Below, in pieces: positions 7,043 through 18,140 of a DNA stretch of 64,000 bases (position 1 is its first letter; every line of letters begins with the position of its first letter). A program made the translations under genes and the position numbers. The DNA is taken from positions 682,001 to 746,000 of the forward strand of contig NZ_JAOPFX010000001.1 in assembly GCF_025515205.1 (NCBI RefSeq), in the 5' to 3' direction. The notes beneath the pieces were generated by a model. That model was not told the DNA's origin. It saw nothing but the letters and a program-made list of their open reading frames with translations, and searched no databases. Source of the stretch: Microbacterium fluvii. GTDB lineage: Bacteria > Actinomycetota > Actinomycetes > Actinomycetales > Microbacteriaceae.

Positions 7043-8980
7043 TCAGGCCAGCGCGTGCCCGACGAGCCGCTCGAGGGTGCGCATGCCGTCGCGCGACAGG
7101 ATCGACTCGAGGTGCCCCTGCACCGAGGCGAACGACGGGCCGCGCAGGGCGTACACGTCTCCCGTCGCGGGGTCGGCGGCCACGTCGGCGGCACCGGCGC
7201 CGGTCGTGCCGGGCTCGACCCGCGCGGTGAACGTGTTGTAGAAGCCGATCGAGGCGGCTTCGCCGAACACGTCCACCGTCTTCTGCAGGCCCTGATGCGG
7301 GCGGGCGAGCGGAGCGAGGGCGATGCCGAGGCGGTCGGCGAGGATCTGGTGGCTCAGGCACACCGCCAGCAGGGGCGCGCCGAGGTCGAGTCGGCGGGCC
7401 ACGACCTCGCGCATCCGCCGCATGCGCGCCGAGTCGGGATCGCGAGGGTCGCCGGGGCCGGGCCCCGAGATGACGAGTTCCGCCTCGTCGAGCTGCGCGT
7501 CGGTCGCCTCGCTCCAGTGGCGGATCTCGACCTGCAGCCCCAGGTGGCGCAGCTGGTGGGCGAGCATCGTCGTGAAGCGGTCTTCGGCGTCGACGACGAC
7601 GGCGGTGCGACCGGCGAACGGCGCGTCGGCGGCGGAGCCCTGGGGGTTCAGCCAGAACGCCGCGAGGCGCGAGTTGCGCGAGGCCAGCAGCACCGAGATC
7701 TGCGGGTCGGCGGCCAGACTCACCGGCACGGCGGCCGGCGCGTCCTCGTCGATCACCTCGCCCTCGACGACGTCGAGGGGCGCTGCCGCCCCGGTGCGGG
7801 GCACGGCGCCGATCGCGCCGAGCACACCGGCTGCCTTGCCGTGGGTCTCGCTCACCTCGCCGTACGGGTCGGAGTGCCGAACGAGCGTGGCGCCGACCGG
7901 AACGTGCAGCACGCCGTCCTGCAGGTACGCCGTGCGGATGAGGATGGGGGCGTCGAGGTCGTGGGTCGGCTCGTCGGCGCCGAGGGTCACCCGCGGGGTG
8001 AACAGGGCCGCGACGCCGGAGTAGTAGCCCCGAGGGGTCTGCTCGTGACGCGCGATGACGGCGCACGCGTTCTGCATGGGGGAGCCGGTGACGGTCGGGG
8101 CGAACATCGTCTCGCGCAGGATGTCGCGAGGGTCGAGCCGGCTGCGCCCGCGCAGCACGTACTCGGTGTGGGTGAGTCGCGACATCTCCTTGAGGTGCGG
8201 GCCCGTGATGCGACCGCCGTCGGAGCAGACGGCGCTCATCATCTTGAGCTCCTCGTCGACGACCATGAAGAGCTCTTCGGTCTCTTTCGTCGACTCGAGG
8301 AACTCGCCGAGGGTCGCCGCCGTCGCACCCCCCGCGGGGTGGCGGAAGGTGCCCGAGATCGGGTTCATCGTCACGACGCCGTCTTTCGCGCTGACGTGGG
8401 CCTCGGGGCTCGCGCCCACCGCGATGTGCCCGTCGGTGACGACGACGAACGTCCAATAGGCACCGCGCTCCTGCTCGAGCAGCGCCCTGAACCACGTGAG
8501 GGCGGCGGTGGCCGCATCCGTGTCGACGCCCGCGACATAGTCGCGGCGGATCACGAAGTTGGCGCCCTCGCCGCGGCCGATCTCGTCGGAGATGACGCGG
8601 CGGACGATCTGGGCGTAGTCCTCGTCGGCGATGTCGAAGCCCGCGTCGCGCAGCGGCACCGAGGCGGTCGGGAGCGCGGCGATCACCTCGGAGCGGGGGA
8701 GGGCGATGTGCTCGTCCACCACGAGACAGCGCAGCGGCGCGCCGTCGTCGTGGCATTCGAAGCCGCGCTCGCGCACCTGGCGGAACGGCACGAGCGCGAG
8801 CACCTCGCGGGCGGTGCCGGCGGCATCCGTCAGGGGGATGTCGGCGAGCAGGTCGACGTCGACGACGTCGCCGGTGAGCAGCTCGACGGTGTCGGCGTCG
8901 CGGGCGATGAGGGCGAACGGCAGAGCTGCCGCGATCAGTTCGGCGAGCGCGTCGGCGACGCGGGGACCGGCGTCGGTCAT
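7043..8980 (-). CDS. Fused anthranilate synthase, TrpE-TrpG type (PhzE-like arrangement)
   Basis: The 645-residue protein joins a chorismate-binding domain (about residues 1-420, with NPISGTFRHPAGG, ELFMVVDEELKMMS and ENACAVIARHEQTPRGYYSG-like segments) to a class-I glutamine amidotransferase domain (about 455-645) with nucleophile CLSHQ and the VQGHLES His-Glu pair. It converts chorismate plus glutamine to anthranilate, the first tryptophan step; PhzE makes a related aminated chorismate product for phenazines. A trp-type attenuator directly upstream favours a tryptophan role. No other trp or phz genes lie in the window. The ATG at 8980 follows GGAAGG. Confidence 0.88.
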   Translation of the reverse strand: MTDAGPRVADALAELIAAALPFALIARDADTVELLTGDVVDVDLLADIPLTDAAGTAREVLALVPFRQVRERGFECHDDGAPLRCLVVDEHIALPRSEVIAALPTASVPLRDAGFDIADEDYAQIVRRVISDEIGRGEGANFVIRRDYVAGVDTDAATAALTWFRALLEQERGAYWTFVVVTDGHIAVGASPEAHVSAKDGVVTMNPISGTFRHPAGGATAATLGEFLESTKETEELFMVVDEELKMMSAVCSDGGRITGPHLKEMSRLTHTEYVLRGRSRLDPRDILRETMFAPTVTGSPMQNACAVIARHEQTPRGYYSGVAALFTPRVTLGADEPTHDLDAPILIRTAYLQDGVLHVPVGATLVRHSDPYGEVSETHGKAAGVLGAIGAVPRTGAAAPLDVVEGEVIDEDAPAAVPVSLAADPQISVLLASRNSRLAAFWLNPQGSAADAPFAGRTAVVVDAEDRFTTMLAHQLRHLGLQVEIRHWSEATDAQLDEAELVISGPGPGDPRDPDSARMRRMREVVARRLDLGAPLLAVCLSHQILADRLGIALAPLARPHQGLQKTVDVFGEAASIGFYNTFTARVEPGTTGAGAADVAADPATGDVYALRGPSFASVQGHLESILSRDGMRTLERLVGHALA

Positions 8981-9020
8981 CGGTGGGCCTTCCGGGTGAG
9001 GCGGGCGGTCGCCGTGAGAC

Positions 9021-9044
9021 AGAAAGACCGCCCGGAGGCGGTCT
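9021..9044 (-). terminator. Attenuator terminator of the trp leader
   Basis: On the minus strand AGACCGCC and GGCGGTCT form a perfect 8-bp stem closed by a TCCG tetraloop (UNCG type), followed by TTCT. It lies between the Trp leader peptide and the anthranilate synthase start. Its 5' arm can alternatively pair with the AGGCGGT segment at 9066-9072, giving a mutually exclusive antiterminator. Confidence 0.8.
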
Positions 9045-9065
9045 GTTTCGAAGGGTCGCGAACAC

Positions 9066-9081
9066 ACCGCCTAAGAGGCGG
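9066..9081 (-). promoter_or_regulatory. Competing stem of the trp leader (pause hairpin and antiterminator arm)
   Basis: The segment spans the leader peptide stop. CCGCC and GGCGG pair around TCTTA (9067-9081) as the upstream hairpin. AGGCGGT (9066-9072) can instead pair with ACCGCCT of the terminator 5' arm (7 bp). This four-arm layout is the classic transcription attenuation arrangement. Confidence 0.7.
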
Positions 9082-9109
9082 GCCACCACCAGGTGCGGTT
9101 CACGAGCAT
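9071..9109 (-). CDS. trpL: trp operon leader peptide MLVNRTWWWPAS
   Basis: This 12-codon reading frame has three consecutive TGG Trp codons (plus-strand bases 9083-9091) and a stop inside the first leader hairpin. Stalling of the ribosome at the Trp codons when Trp-tRNA is scarce would favour the antiterminator and allow transcription of the anthranilate synthase gene. No Shine-Dalgarno sequence precedes the ATG; instead TATCGT ends six bases before it, so the leader itself is predicted to be leaderless. Confidence 0.85.
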   Translation of the reverse strand: MLVNRTWWWPAS

Positions 9110-9115
9110 GCGGTC

Positions 9116-9121
9116 ACGATA
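9116..9121 (-). promoter_or_regulatory. -10 element for the trp leader transcript
   Basis: TATCGT on the minus strand lies six bases before the leader-peptide ATG, predicting transcription start at its A. The -35 region would lie inside the 3' end of the LtrA gene and is not well conserved. Confidence 0.6.
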
Positions 9122-9131
9122 GCAGACGCGC

Positions 9132-10376
9132 TCAGTGGGACCGGTCGGCCGTCGCACGGGCCAGCAGGTCGCGCCCGTGCCGCCAGCCGACCGTCTCGTA
9201 GCCGACCACGATGACGACCGGCGAGCACGCGAGGATCACGAGGCCCGCGCCGAGAGAGGCGCCCAGCGCCACCGACCCGATCGCGACGGCGAGCATCGCG
9301 ACGGCGCCCGCGAACAGCCAGACGTGGAAGGGGTCGAGCCTGCCCACCAGCAGCGCGTAGAGCAGGAAGATCACGAACTCATAGAGCACGACGGGGACCG
9401 CCACCGCCGACACCGCGAAGACGGCGTCGACGTGGGCATCGTGCGCGATCACCTGGGCGCCCGTGTGCAGACCCGCCCCGATGCCGACGATCGCGGCGAA
9501 GACGAAGTAGTGCAGGTAGCCGAACAGGAACGCGCGTTCTCGGTGCGCCTCGAGCAGCTCCCCGAAGGGAATCGAGAAGTAGGTCCACCACAGCGCGAAG
9601 GCGAGGGTCGCCGCGCCCGCGGTGAGCAGCACCGTCTCCATCGTCCAGCCGTACTGCTCGACGCCGGCCGAGATCGTGAGGATCGTGCCGAGCACGACCT
9701 CGCCGAGCGCGATGATCACCAGCAGTCCGTAGCGCTCGGCGATGTGGTGCGCGTGCCACGGCGTGCGGCCGTGCCGCGTCTCGGCCCAGAACGGCCCCGC
9801 CAGTTCGAACAGGATCAGCACGCCGGCGATCGCGAAGGTCGGCCCGATCGGCAGGTCGATGATCACGAGCGCGATCCACAGCACCTGGGCGATCACGATG
9901 TTCTTCGCGTAGGCGAGGCACGTGGCGCGGTGGGCCGGATCGTGGCGGGCCGCGCGCAGCCACAGCGCGACGCCGGCGATGCGCATGACGACGTAGCCCG
10001 CGATGATGAGGGCGTTGTCGAGGTGCTCGCCCTCGGCGATCGAGTGGAACGCGGGCGGCACGCCGAGGGCGAACACGATGACGCCGATCATCTCGACGAG
10101 GGTCGCCAGGCGGAAGAACACGTCGTCGTTGTCGTAGGCCGACGCCAGCCACGAGTAGTTGATCCACGCCCACGTCGCGCCGAAGATCGTGAAGGCGAAC
10201 CCGCCGAACGCCGTCGTGAGGTCGCCGATCTCGAGGTAGTGCGCCGTCTGGGTGGAGACCTGGCTGAAGGCCACCACGAAGGTCAGGTCGAACAGCAGCT
10301 CGAGCGGCGTGGCCGCGCGGTGCGCCTCGTGGGGGTCGCGCCCGCTCATGCGCCCGGCATGGTGGTTCAGGCTCAT
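9132..10376 (-). CDS. ltrA: Low temperature requirement protein A (LtrA) family membrane protein
   Basis: The 414-residue protein is almost entirely hydrophobic helices and carries the LtrA signatures [17 protein letters not shown] near the N-terminus, [34 protein letters not shown] in the middle, and [15 protein letters not shown]. LtrA was named from Listeria growth at low temperature; its biochemical function is unknown. TAGCGT (10383-10388, minus) ends six bases before the ATG, predicting a leaderless message; an internal ATG nine codons later is less likely. Its 3' end overlaps the promoter of the trp leader. Confidence 0.9.
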   Translation of the reverse strand: MSLNHHAGRMSGRDPHEAHRAATPLELLFDLTFVVAFSQVSTQTAHYLEIGDLTTAFGGFAFTIFGATWAWINYSWLASAYDNDDVFFRLATLVEMIGVIVFALGVPPAFHSIAEGEHLDNALIIAGYVVMRIAGVALWLRAARHDPAHRATCLAYAKNIVIAQVLWIALVIIDLPIGPTFAIAGVLILFELAGPFWAETRHGRTPWHAHHIAERYGLLVIIALGEVVLGTILTISAGVEQYGWTMETVLLTAGAATLAFALWWTYFSIPFGELLEAHRERAFLFGYLHYFVFAAIVGIGAGLHTGAQVIAHDAHVDAVFAVSAVAVPVVLYEFVIFLLYALLVGRLDPFHVWLFAGAVAMLAVAIGSVALGASLGAGLVILACSPVVIVVGYETVGWRHGRDLLARATADRSH

Positions 10377-10382
10377 GGCGGA

Positions 10383-10388
10383 ACGCTA
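10383..10388 (-). promoter_or_regulatory. -10 element for ltrA, leaderless
   Basis: TAGCGT followed by TCCGCC and the ATG at 10376; no ribosome site is visible. Confidence 0.5.
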
Positions 10389-10435
10389 CCGGGGCGGATG
10401 CTGCCGCATCCAGCCTCTGCCGAGAAGCCGCGAAG

Positions 10436-10441
10436 TAGGCT
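10436..10441 (+). promoter_or_regulatory. -10 element for ispG
   Basis: TAGGCT ends seven bases before the GTG at 10449. The intervening GGAGGAC could act as a ribosome site only if transcription starts earlier. Confidence 0.5.
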
Positions 10442-10448
10442 GGAGGAC

Positions 10449-11596
<1,148 letters not shown>

Positions 11597-11600
<4 letters not shown>

Positions 11601-12448
11601 CGCTCGTCTCGTTCCCCTCCGGCGCCACGAGCGGCTCCGGCCGCGTGATCGCGGTGATCGACGACCCGTCGGGCGCCGTCGTCGTGACCGATTCCACTCC
11701 GTTCCACCCCGTCGACCACACCTGGCCCGACCAGCCCGGCGACACCGGGCATCTGAAGGTCGATGGCGAGGACGTCGAGATCGCGGACGCCGTCATGGCG
11801 GCCCGCGGTGCCGACGGCGTCTTCGCGGTCGGGGCCGAGATCCCGGTCAAGCGCGGCGTCGATGGGTGGGAGTGGTTCGTGGGGCACCGCCTGGCGACCC
11901 CGGCCCGCCTCGAGACCGGTGCGGTCGTCGAGCTGGCGGTCGACGCGTCGCGGCGCGCGGCGCTCAGCCGCGGACACACCGCGTGCCACCTGGCATCCCT
12001 CGCGCTCGACGCGGCGCTCGCCGAGCTGTGGCGCAAGGACGCCCCGACCGATCCGCTCGGCCACCCCGACTTCGAGGGGATGGCGAACCAGACGAGCCGC
12101 ATCCGCCCCGACGGCGCCGTCGACACCTACCGGCTCGGCAAGAGCCTGCGCCGCTCCGGGTTCGACCCCGCGGCCCTCGCCTCGTCGCTCGCAGAGCGGG
12201 AGGCGGCCATCGACGCGAAGCTGCGCGAGTGGGTGGGTTCTGCCGCCGTCAGCCGCGTCGTGACCGACGGCCCTTCGATCACCGATCGGCGCCGCTGGGA
12301 GTGCGAACTGCCCGAAGGGTTCGTGTCGTTCGCCTGCGGCGGCACGCACGTCGACTCACTCGACGCGTTCGCCGAGATCACGGTGCGTCTGGACCTCACC
12401 GATCCCGCGCTGCTGGTGATGACGACGTCGGTCGTTCCGGGCAGCTGA
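11597..12448 (+). CDS. Alanyl-tRNA editing (AlaX-like) metal-dependent hydrolase
   Basis: The 283-residue protein resembles the editing half of alanyl-tRNA synthetase: [18 protein letters not shown] supplies HxxxH zinc ligands and [12 protein letters not shown] supplies the C-x3-H pair. Free-standing AlaX proteins hydrolyse Ser-tRNA(Ala) or Gly-tRNA(Ala). The N-terminal segment of about 100 residues resembles the first beta domain of that family. The GTG start overlaps the ispG stop by four bases, so the two are translated from one transcript. Confidence 0.85.
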
Positions 12449-12466
12449 CCGCGGGCCCTCACCGCC

Positions 12467-13486
12467 TCAGGGCCAGAGCGAGTGGTAGGCGTTGATCGCC
12501 GGCTGCCCGCCGAGGTGCGCGTAGAGCACCGTGGAGTCCTTGCCGATGTCGCCCGAGCCCACGAGGTCGATCAGGCCCGCGAGCGACTTGCCCTCGTAGA
12601 CCGGGTCGGTGATCATCGCCTCCAGCTGGGCGCCCAGAGCCATCGCCTGCATCGTCGAGTCGACCGGGATGCCGTAGAGGTCCCCGGCCCAGCCCTCGAG
12701 CACCTGGATCTCGTCGTCTCGGAGGTCGCGGCCGAGCTCGATGAGCTCGGCGGTGTTCCGTGCGATGCGGGCGACCTGGTCTCGGGTCTTCTCGAGGGTC
12801 GCCGACGCGTCGATGCCGATGACGCGGCGCTTCACCCCGGTGAGGTCTTCGAGCGCGGCGAAGCCCGCGATCATGCCGGCGTGCGTGGATCCGGTCACGG
12901 TGCACACGACGATCGTGTCGAAGAAGACGCCCAGCTGCTTCTCCTGCTCGGCCACCTCGAACGCCCAGTTGGCGAACCCCAGCCCGCCCAGACGGTGCTC
13001 GCTCGCTCCGGCCGGGATCGGGTAGGGGGTGCCGCCGGCCGACTCGACTTCTTCGAGCGCCTGCTTCCACGAGTCGCGGATGCCGATGTCGAAGCCCGCG
13101 TCGTCGAGCCGCGAGTCGGCGCCCATCATGCGCGAGAGCAGGATGTTGCCCACGCGGTCGTTGGTGGGGTCGTCCCACGGCACCCACTTCTCCTGCACGA
13201 GGCGTGCCTTCAGCCCCAGGTGCGCGGCGACGGCGGCGACCTGGCGGGTGTGGTTGGACTGGTACCCGCCGATCGAGACGAGCGTGTCGGCGCCGGAGGC
13301 CAGCACGTCCGGCACGATGTACTCGAGTTTTCGCACCTTGTTGCCGCCGTAGGCCAGGGCGCTCGAGACATCCTCGCGCTTTGCCCACACCTGCGCTCCG
13401 CCGAGGTGCTGCGTGAGGCGCTTCAGGTGCTGCAGCGGGCTCGGCCCGAACGTGAGCGGGTAGCGGGGGAACTGGTCGAGGATCAT
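12467..13486 (-). CDS. acdS: 1-aminocyclopropane-1-carboxylate deaminase
   Basis: The 339-residue PLP enzyme opens ACC, the ethylene precursor of plants, to 2-oxobutanoate and ammonia. The PLP lysine lies in [11 protein letters not shown] near residue 50, and [16 protein letters not shown] and [12 protein letters not shown] are typical. The residues that separate true ACC deaminase from D-cysteine desulfhydrase are both of the deaminase type: Glu in DPVYEGKS and Leu in YAHLGGQP. The start ATG overlaps the GntR gene stop (ATGA), so both form one operon. The trait suggests plant association, which is inference. Confidence 0.93.
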   Translation of the reverse strand: MILDQFPRYPLTFGPSPLQHLKRLTQHLGGAQVWAKREDVSSALAYGGNKVRKLEYIVPDVLASGADTLVSIGGYQSNHTRQVAAVAAHLGLKARLVQEKWVPWDDPTNDRVGNILLSRMMGADSRLDDAGFDIGIRDSWKQALEEVESAGGTPYPIPAGASEHRLGGLGFANWAFEVAEQEKQLGVFFDTIVVCTVTGSTHAGMIAGFAALEDLTGVKRRVIGIDASATLEKTRDQVARIARNTAELIELGRDLRDDEIQVLEGWAGDLYGIPVDSTMQAMALGAQLEAMITDPVYEGKSLAGLIDLVGSGDIGKDSTVLYAHLGGQPAINAYHSLWP

Positions 13487-14163
13487 GCGGGCTCCTGGGT
13501 GGGGGTGGGGACGGATGCGGCAGGCGCTGCCGCGAGAGACTGCCACGTGTGCTCGGCCACAGCGGCCGCGCCCTCGGCATCGCCGGCGGCGCACAGTTCG
13601 ATGAGCCGCTCGTGCCGGGCGATCGAGGCGGCTCCCTCGTGCGAGGCGAACCGCAGCCGCTCGGCGCGGTGCAGCACCGGTTCGTACTGCGCGATGACGG
13701 CGCCGACGGCGGCATTGCCCGCGGCCTCGAGGGCGACGGCATGGAACTGCTCGTCGGCGCGGAGGGCGGCATCCGCGTCGCCCGCGCGCTGCGCGGCGGC
13801 GAAGGCGGCGTTGGCGGCACGCATGCGATCGAGGTGCGCCGCCGTGAGATTCGGCACGGCCTCGCGCACGGCGAGGGCGTGCATCGCGGCGACGACCGAC
13901 TGCGCATCGCGGATGCTGCGCTCTTCGAGCGGGGCGACCACGGTCGAGCGGCCGGGGGTCGCGCGCACGAGGCCCGCGCGGCCGAGCTCGAGCAGCGCCT
14001 CGCGCACGGGGGTGCGGCTGACGCCGAGCCACGCGGCGAGCTCGCCGTCGCGCAGCTGCTCGTCGGGGGCGAGTGTGCCGTCGACGATCGCGTCGCGCAG
14101 CCGCGCGTAGACGTCGTCGCGCAGCAGCGGCCTCGGCGGCAGGGTCTCGGTGGGAACGGGCAC
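13483..14163 (-). CDS. GntR-family (FadR/FCD type) regulator of the ACC deaminase operon
   Basis: The 226-residue protein has an N-terminal winged helix ([43 protein letters not shown]) and a helical FCD ligand domain with metal-ligand-type residues ([27 protein letters not shown]). The GTG at 14163 is chosen because TATATT (14171-14176, minus) ends seven bases upstream; longer forms starting at 14208 would run through that promoter. The first gene of the pair, it probably controls itself and acdS through the palindrome at 14169-14180. GntR genes next to acdS have been noted in other actinobacteria. Confidence 0.88.
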   Translation of the reverse strand: MPVPTETLPPRPLLRDDVYARLRDAIVDGTLAPDEQLRDGELAAWLGVSRTPVREALLELGRAGLVRATPGRSTVVAPLEERSIRDAQSVVAAMHALAVREAVPNLTAAHLDRMRAANAAFAAAQRAGDADAALRADEQFHAVALEAAGNAAVGAVIAQYEPVLHRAERLRFASHEGAASIARHERLIELCAAGDAEGAAAVAEHTWQSLAAAPAASVPTPTQEPA

Positions 14164-14168
14164 GATAC

Positions 14169-14180
14169 GCAATATATTGC
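14169..14180. promoter_or_regulatory. GCAATATATTGC palindrome overlapping the -10 of the gntR-acdS operon
   Basis: A perfect 12-bp palindrome, unusually AT-rich for this genome, contains the predicted -10 TATATT and ends six bases before the regulator's start. Its position fits an autoregulatory operator blocking RNA polymerase. Confidence 0.6.
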
Positions 14181-14226
14181 ACATCGCCGTCGGATGCGAG
14201 TCGCCCATCCGCGGGCTTGACCGACG

Positions 14227-14856
14227 TCAGTGGATGCTGCCGCCCGGCGCCGCCAGGTCGCGGGTCTCGTCCAGGCTCACGCGCACCGCGATCTCCAGAG
14301 CGCGGGCGATGTCGCCCAGCGGCAGCTCGGGGTCGCCCTGTCGCCCCTGACCGGCGGCCCACGGCACGTGCACGAATCCGCCGCGGACGATGGGCGCAGC
14401 ATCCCGCACCGTGAAGAAGACGTGGTTGCACACGAACGTGCCCGCCGTGTGCGAGACCTCGGCGGGGATGCCGGCGGCACCGATCGCGGCGGCGATGGCC
14501 TTGACCGGCAGCGTCGAGAACAGCGCGTTCTCGGCTCCGGCGACCGAGGGCTCGTCGATCGGCTGGGCTCCGTCGTTGTCGGGGATACGGGCGTCGACGA
14601 GGTTCACGGCGATCCGCTCGACGCCGATCGCCCGTCGGCCTCCTGCCAGACCCGCAGCCACGATGACATCGGGGGAGTGCGCGGCGATGAGCTGCCGCAT
14701 CCGCGCCGCGGCGCCCGCGAAGGTGACCGGCAGCACATCGGTGATGAGGGTCTCGGGTCCCGCCCACGAGGCTGCCACGAGGCGCACCGCCTCGCCGGAG
14801 GGGTTGGCGGCGTCGCCGCCGAACGGCTCGAACCCGGTGAGCAGCACGGTGGTCAT
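14227..14856 (-). CDS. pcp: Pyroglutamyl-peptidase I
   Basis: The 209-residue cysteine peptidase (family C15) removes N-terminal pyroglutamate from peptides. The start [20 protein letters not shown] is diagnostic. The catalytic Glu lies in GVERIAVNL near residue 77, the Cys in [13 protein letters not shown] near 141 and the His in GFVHVPW near 164, so the triad is complete. It lies upstream of the gntR-acdS pair with 63 bp between, enough for a separate promoter. Length is normal for the family. Confidence 0.94.
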   Translation of the reverse strand: MTTVLLTGFEPFGGDAANPSGEAVRLVAASWAGPETLITDVLPVTFAGAAARMRQLIAAHSPDVIVAAGLAGGRRAIGVERIAVNLVDARIPDNDGAQPIDEPSVAGAENALFSTLPVKAIAAAIGAAGIPAEVSHTAGTFVCNHVFFTVRDAAPIVRGGFVHVPWAAGQGRQGDPELPLGDIARALEIAVRVSLDETRDLAAPGGSIH

Positions 14857-14875
14857 GCTCCCATTGTCGCCGTCG

Positions 14876-16312
14876 TCAGACCGGGGCGAACTCCAGGGCG
14901 CCGTCGGCGATCGCGGCCGAGACCAGGCGCAGCCGCACGGCGGTGCCTGGGTCGACCGTGAGCCCCGTCACCGTCGCCTCGACGGGTGGGCGCACGAGCT
15001 GAACGCGGGCGGTGTCGCCCTTGGCGCGCAGCACGACACCGGTGAACTCCTCGCCCTCGCGCCCGTGCAGCACCGCAGCCTCGACCCGGTCGAGGGCGCC
15101 GGCGTCGAGGCGCGACGCCCGCTGTGCGCTCGCGCCCATGAGCTTCGGCACCTCCGGCAGCGACTGACGCGCCCACTCCGGCACAGCGCGGCCGTTCGCG
15201 AGCGCCTCGCAGATCACGAGCGACCAGCGGTCGACGAGGCGCCGCAGCGGCGCCGTCGTGTGCGCGTAGGGCGCCCCGATCGCCGCCTGGAGCGGCGCGG
15301 CGGGCGGTGCGCCGTCGAACACCTCGTACCCGGCCCCGCGGAAGAGCCCTCCGGCGTACTCGCGCACGGCGCGCGCCGCGAGAGTGTGCGGAAGCGTGCG
15401 CAGGTACTCGCCGTAGGGCACATCCAGGCGCCACGGCAGGTCGAGGGCGATCGTGCGGGCGCGGAACTCGGCGACGTCATCGGGGGAGGCGGGCGGCATC
15501 GTGCGGAGGATGCCGATGCCGCCGTCCAGCATGATCTGCGCCGCCGCCATTCCGGTCATGAGCGACACGTGCGCGTTCCACTCCTCCAGCGGCACGCCCT
15601 CGCTGCGCTCGAGGCGATAGCCGTCGGCCTCCGCCACGACGCGGGTCTCGGGGAGGTTCAGGCTCGCGCCTCCGCGCTCCCGCTCGCGTTCGGCGCGCGC
15701 CGCGCCGAACCACGGCATCGCCGCGAGCGACCCGGGTGCCGTGCCGTCGTCGATCGCGCGCTGGGCATCCTCGTACGACCACTGTGCGCGAGAGCGCACG
15801 ACCGCGCGCACGAGCGTGGTCTCGATGGGCCGGGCGCCCTCGTCGAGCACGAACCGCCACACGTACGCGCGCCGGTCGCGCTCGGGCAGCAGCGAGGCGG
15901 CGTCTTCGCTGAGGATCGGCGGATGCAGCGGGATGCGCCCGTCTGGCGCGTACAGCGTCTGCCCTCGGCGGCGCGCCTCGGCATCCAGCGCCCCGCCGGG
16001 GGCGACGAAGGCCGGAACGTCGGCGATCGCGTAGTGCAGCACGGCTCCTGCTGCCGTGCGCTCCAGGTGCAGCGCCTGGTCGAGGTCGGTGGAGCCGGCC
16101 GGGTCGATCGTGAGCAGTTCGAGATCGCGCAGGTCGGCCAGGCCCGCGGCGGCGGGATCGACAGGAACGGTGGCAGCGGCATCCGTCGCCTCGGCGAGCA
16201 CGTCGGCGGGAAAGCCGGTCGGCAGCTCGAGCGAGGCGCGCAGCGCGTCGAGCGCGACGGCGAGGTCGTCGCGCACGTCTGCGGCGACGATGCGGGAGCG
16301 CCTCACGGTCAC
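14876..16312 (-). CDS. RNB-domain (RNase II/R family) ribonuclease
   Basis: The 478-residue protein has the RNB catalytic core: LLTIDPAGSTDLDQALHLER near residue 75 supplies the metal-binding aspartates, followed by HYAIADVPAFV, and PYAHTTAPLRRLVDRWSL matches the YxHxTSPxRR signature. It degrades RNA 3'-5'. It is short because the N-terminal cold-shock and C-terminal S1 domains of RNase R are mostly missing, leaving a small beta-rich tail; this short form is common in actinobacteria. The GTG follows TAGGCT by six bases. Confidence 0.9.
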   Translation of the reverse strand: MTVRRSRIVAADVRDDLAVALDALRASLELPTGFPADVLAEATDAAATVPVDPAAAGLADLRDLELLTIDPAGSTDLDQALHLERTAAGAVLHYAIADVPAFVAPGGALDAEARRRGQTLYAPDGRIPLHPPILSEDAASLLPERDRRAYVWRFVLDEGARPIETTLVRAVVRSRAQWSYEDAQRAIDDGTAPGSLAAMPWFGAARAERERERGGASLNLPETRVVAEADGYRLERSEGVPLEEWNAHVSLMTGMAAAQIMLDGGIGILRTMPPASPDDVAEFRARTIALDLPWRLDVPYGEYLRTLPHTLAARAVREYAGGLFRGAGYEVFDGAPPAAPLQAAIGAPYAHTTAPLRRLVDRWSLVICEALANGRAVPEWARQSLPEVPKLMGASAQRASRLDAGALDRVEAAVLHGREGEEFTGVVLRAKGDTARVQLVRPPVEATVTGLTVDPGTAVRLRLVSAAIADGALEFAPV

Positions 16313-16318
16313 GCGCCC

Positions 16319-16353
16319 AGCCTAGGAGGCGGCACGCGCGAAAGAACTAGGCT
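16319..16353. promoter_or_regulatory. Divergent -10 pair for the RNB nuclease and proS
   Basis: TAGGCT occurs on the minus strand at 16319-16324, six bases before the nuclease GTG, and on the plus strand at 16348-16353, eight bases before the proS GTG. The two genes are 49 bp apart, so the promoters are back to back with overlapping -35 regions. Confidence 0.55.
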
Positions 16354-16361
16354 TGACGATC

Positions 16362-18122
16362 GTGGTCACCCGTCTTTCGAACTTCTTCCTCCGCACCCTC
16401 CGCGAAGACCCGGCCGACGCCGAGGTCACGAGCCACAAGCTGCTCGTGCGCGCCGGCTACATCCGCCGCCAGGCACCCGGCATCTTCGCGTGGCTGCCGC
16501 TGGGGCTGCGGGTCAAGGCCCGGCTCGAGCAGGTCATCCGCGAGGAGATGACCGCCGCGGGCGCCTTCGAGGTGCACTTCCCGGCGCTGCTGCCGCGCGA
16601 GCCCTACGAGGTCACCGGCCGCTGGGAGGAGTACGGCGACGGCATCTTCCGTCTGAAAGACCGCAAGGATGCCGACTACCTCCTCGCCCCGACGCACGAA
16701 GAGGTCTTCACTCTGCTGGTGAAAGACCTGTACTCGTCGTACAAGGATCTGCCGCTGACGATCTACCAGATCCAGGACAAGTACCGCGACGAAGCCCGCC
16801 CTCGGGCGGGCCTGCTGCGCGGCCGCGAGTTCACGATGAAGGACGCGTACTCGTTCGACCACACCGACGCCGGCCTCGACGCGTCGTACATGGCCCAGCG
16901 CGACGCGTACGAGCGCATCTTCCAGCGCCTGGGTCTGGAGTACGTCATCGTGCAGGCAGACGCAGGCGCCATGGGCGGATCGCGCAGCGAGGAGTTCCTG
17001 CACCCCACCGCCGTCGGAGAAGACACCTTCGTGCGCTCCGCGGGCGGCTACGCCGCGAACGTCGAGGCCTTCACGACCGTCGTGCCCGACAGCATCCCGT
17101 TCGACGGGCTCGGCGAGCCGGTGATCTTCGACTCGCCCGACACCCCGACCATCGACACCCTCGTCGCGCACTCCAACGCGGTGCTGGAGGGCGAGTACAC
17201 CGCCGCCGACACCCTCAAGAACGTCGTGCTGGCCCTCACCCACCTCGACGGCACGCGCGAACTCGTGATCGTGGGAGTCCCGGGCGACCGCGACGTCGAC
17301 GACAAGCGCGTCGAGGTCGCCTTCGCGCCGGCCGCCGTCGAGCCGGCGACGCCGGAGGACTTCGAGAAGCACCCGCTGCTGGTCAAGGGCTACATCGGCC
17401 CGTGGTCGGCGGAGGGCGCGATCCTCGGCGAGGAGTCGGCCACCGGCATCCGCTACTTCCTCGATCCGCGCGTCGTCGACGGCTCGAGCTGGATCACCGG
17501 CGCCAACATCGACCAGAAGCACGTGCACTCGCTCGTGGCCGGCCGCGACTTCGCCTCCGACGGGTTCGTCGAGGTCGCCTCGGTGCGCGAGGGGGACCTC
17601 GCGCCCGACGGCTCGGGTCCGGTGACCCTCGCCCGCGGCATGGAGATCGGCCATGTCTTCCAGCTCGGCCGCAAGTACGCCGACGCGCTGGGGCTCAAGG
17701 TCCTCGACGAGAACGGCAAGCTCGTCACGGTGACGATGGGCTCGTACGGCATCGGCGTCACCCGCATCCTCGCGATCATCGCCGAGCTCAACAACGACGA
17801 CAAGGGGCTGATCTGGCCGGCCTCGGTGGCACCGTTCGACGTGCAGGTGGTCGCAACGGGCAAGGATGCCGCCGCCTACGAGCTGGCCGAGCAGCTCTCG
17901 GCCTCGCTCGAGGCCGACGGCCTCGACGTGCTCTACGACGACCGCCCCACGCGCGTCTCGCCCGGCGTGAAGTTCGCCGATGCCGAGCTGATCGGCGTGC
18001 CGACCATCGTGATCGTCGGCCGCGGCGCGGCCGATGGGCAGGTCGAGTTGTGGGATCGCCGCACCGGCGAGCGCGAGGTCGTGGCCGCCGCCGACGCCCT
18101 CGCGCGCCTGTCGGCCCGCTGA
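16362..18122 (+). CDS. proS: Prolyl-tRNA synthetase
   Basis: The 586-residue class II synthetase begins [22 protein letters not shown] and shows motif 2 ([25 protein letters not shown]), the long bacterial editing insertion (about residues 230-400) and motif 3 ([16 protein letters not shown]), followed by the anticodon-binding domain. It charges tRNA(Pro). GTG at 16362 is chosen because it matches the family N-terminus and follows a TAGGCT element; the TTG nine bases upstream overlaps that element. Confidence 0.97.
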   Translation: MVTRLSNFFLRTLREDPADAEVTSHKLLVRAGYIRRQAPGIFAWLPLGLRVKARLEQVIREEMTAAGAFEVHFPALLPREPYEVTGRWEEYGDGIFRLKDRKDADYLLAPTHEEVFTLLVKDLYSSYKDLPLTIYQIQDKYRDEARPRAGLLRGREFTMKDAYSFDHTDAGLDASYMAQRDAYERIFQRLGLEYVIVQADAGAMGGSRSEEFLHPTAVGEDTFVRSAGGYAANVEAFTTVVPDSIPFDGLGEPVIFDSPDTPTIDTLVAHSNAVLEGEYTAADTLKNVVLALTHLDGTRELVIVGVPGDRDVDDKRVEVAFAPAAVEPATPEDFEKHPLLVKGYIGPWSAEGAILGEESATGIRYFLDPRVVDGSSWITGANIDQKHVHSLVAGRDFASDGFVEVASVREGDLAPDGSGPVTLARGMEIGHVFQLGRKYADALGLKVLDENGKLVTVTMGSYGIGVTRILAIIAELNNDDKGLIWPASVAPFDVQVVATGKDAAAYELAEQLSASLEADGLDVLYDDRPTRVSPGVKFADAELIGVPTIVIVGRGAADGQVELWDRRTGEREVVAAADALARLSAR

Positions 18123-18140
18123 CGCGAGTCCTCGGCTGAG

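Noticed and set aside
5757..9089. Continuous minus-strand frame across the sigma factor and anthranilate synthase genes
   Set aside because: The two real genes are on opposite strands with clear motifs; the long frame is a composition artefact.
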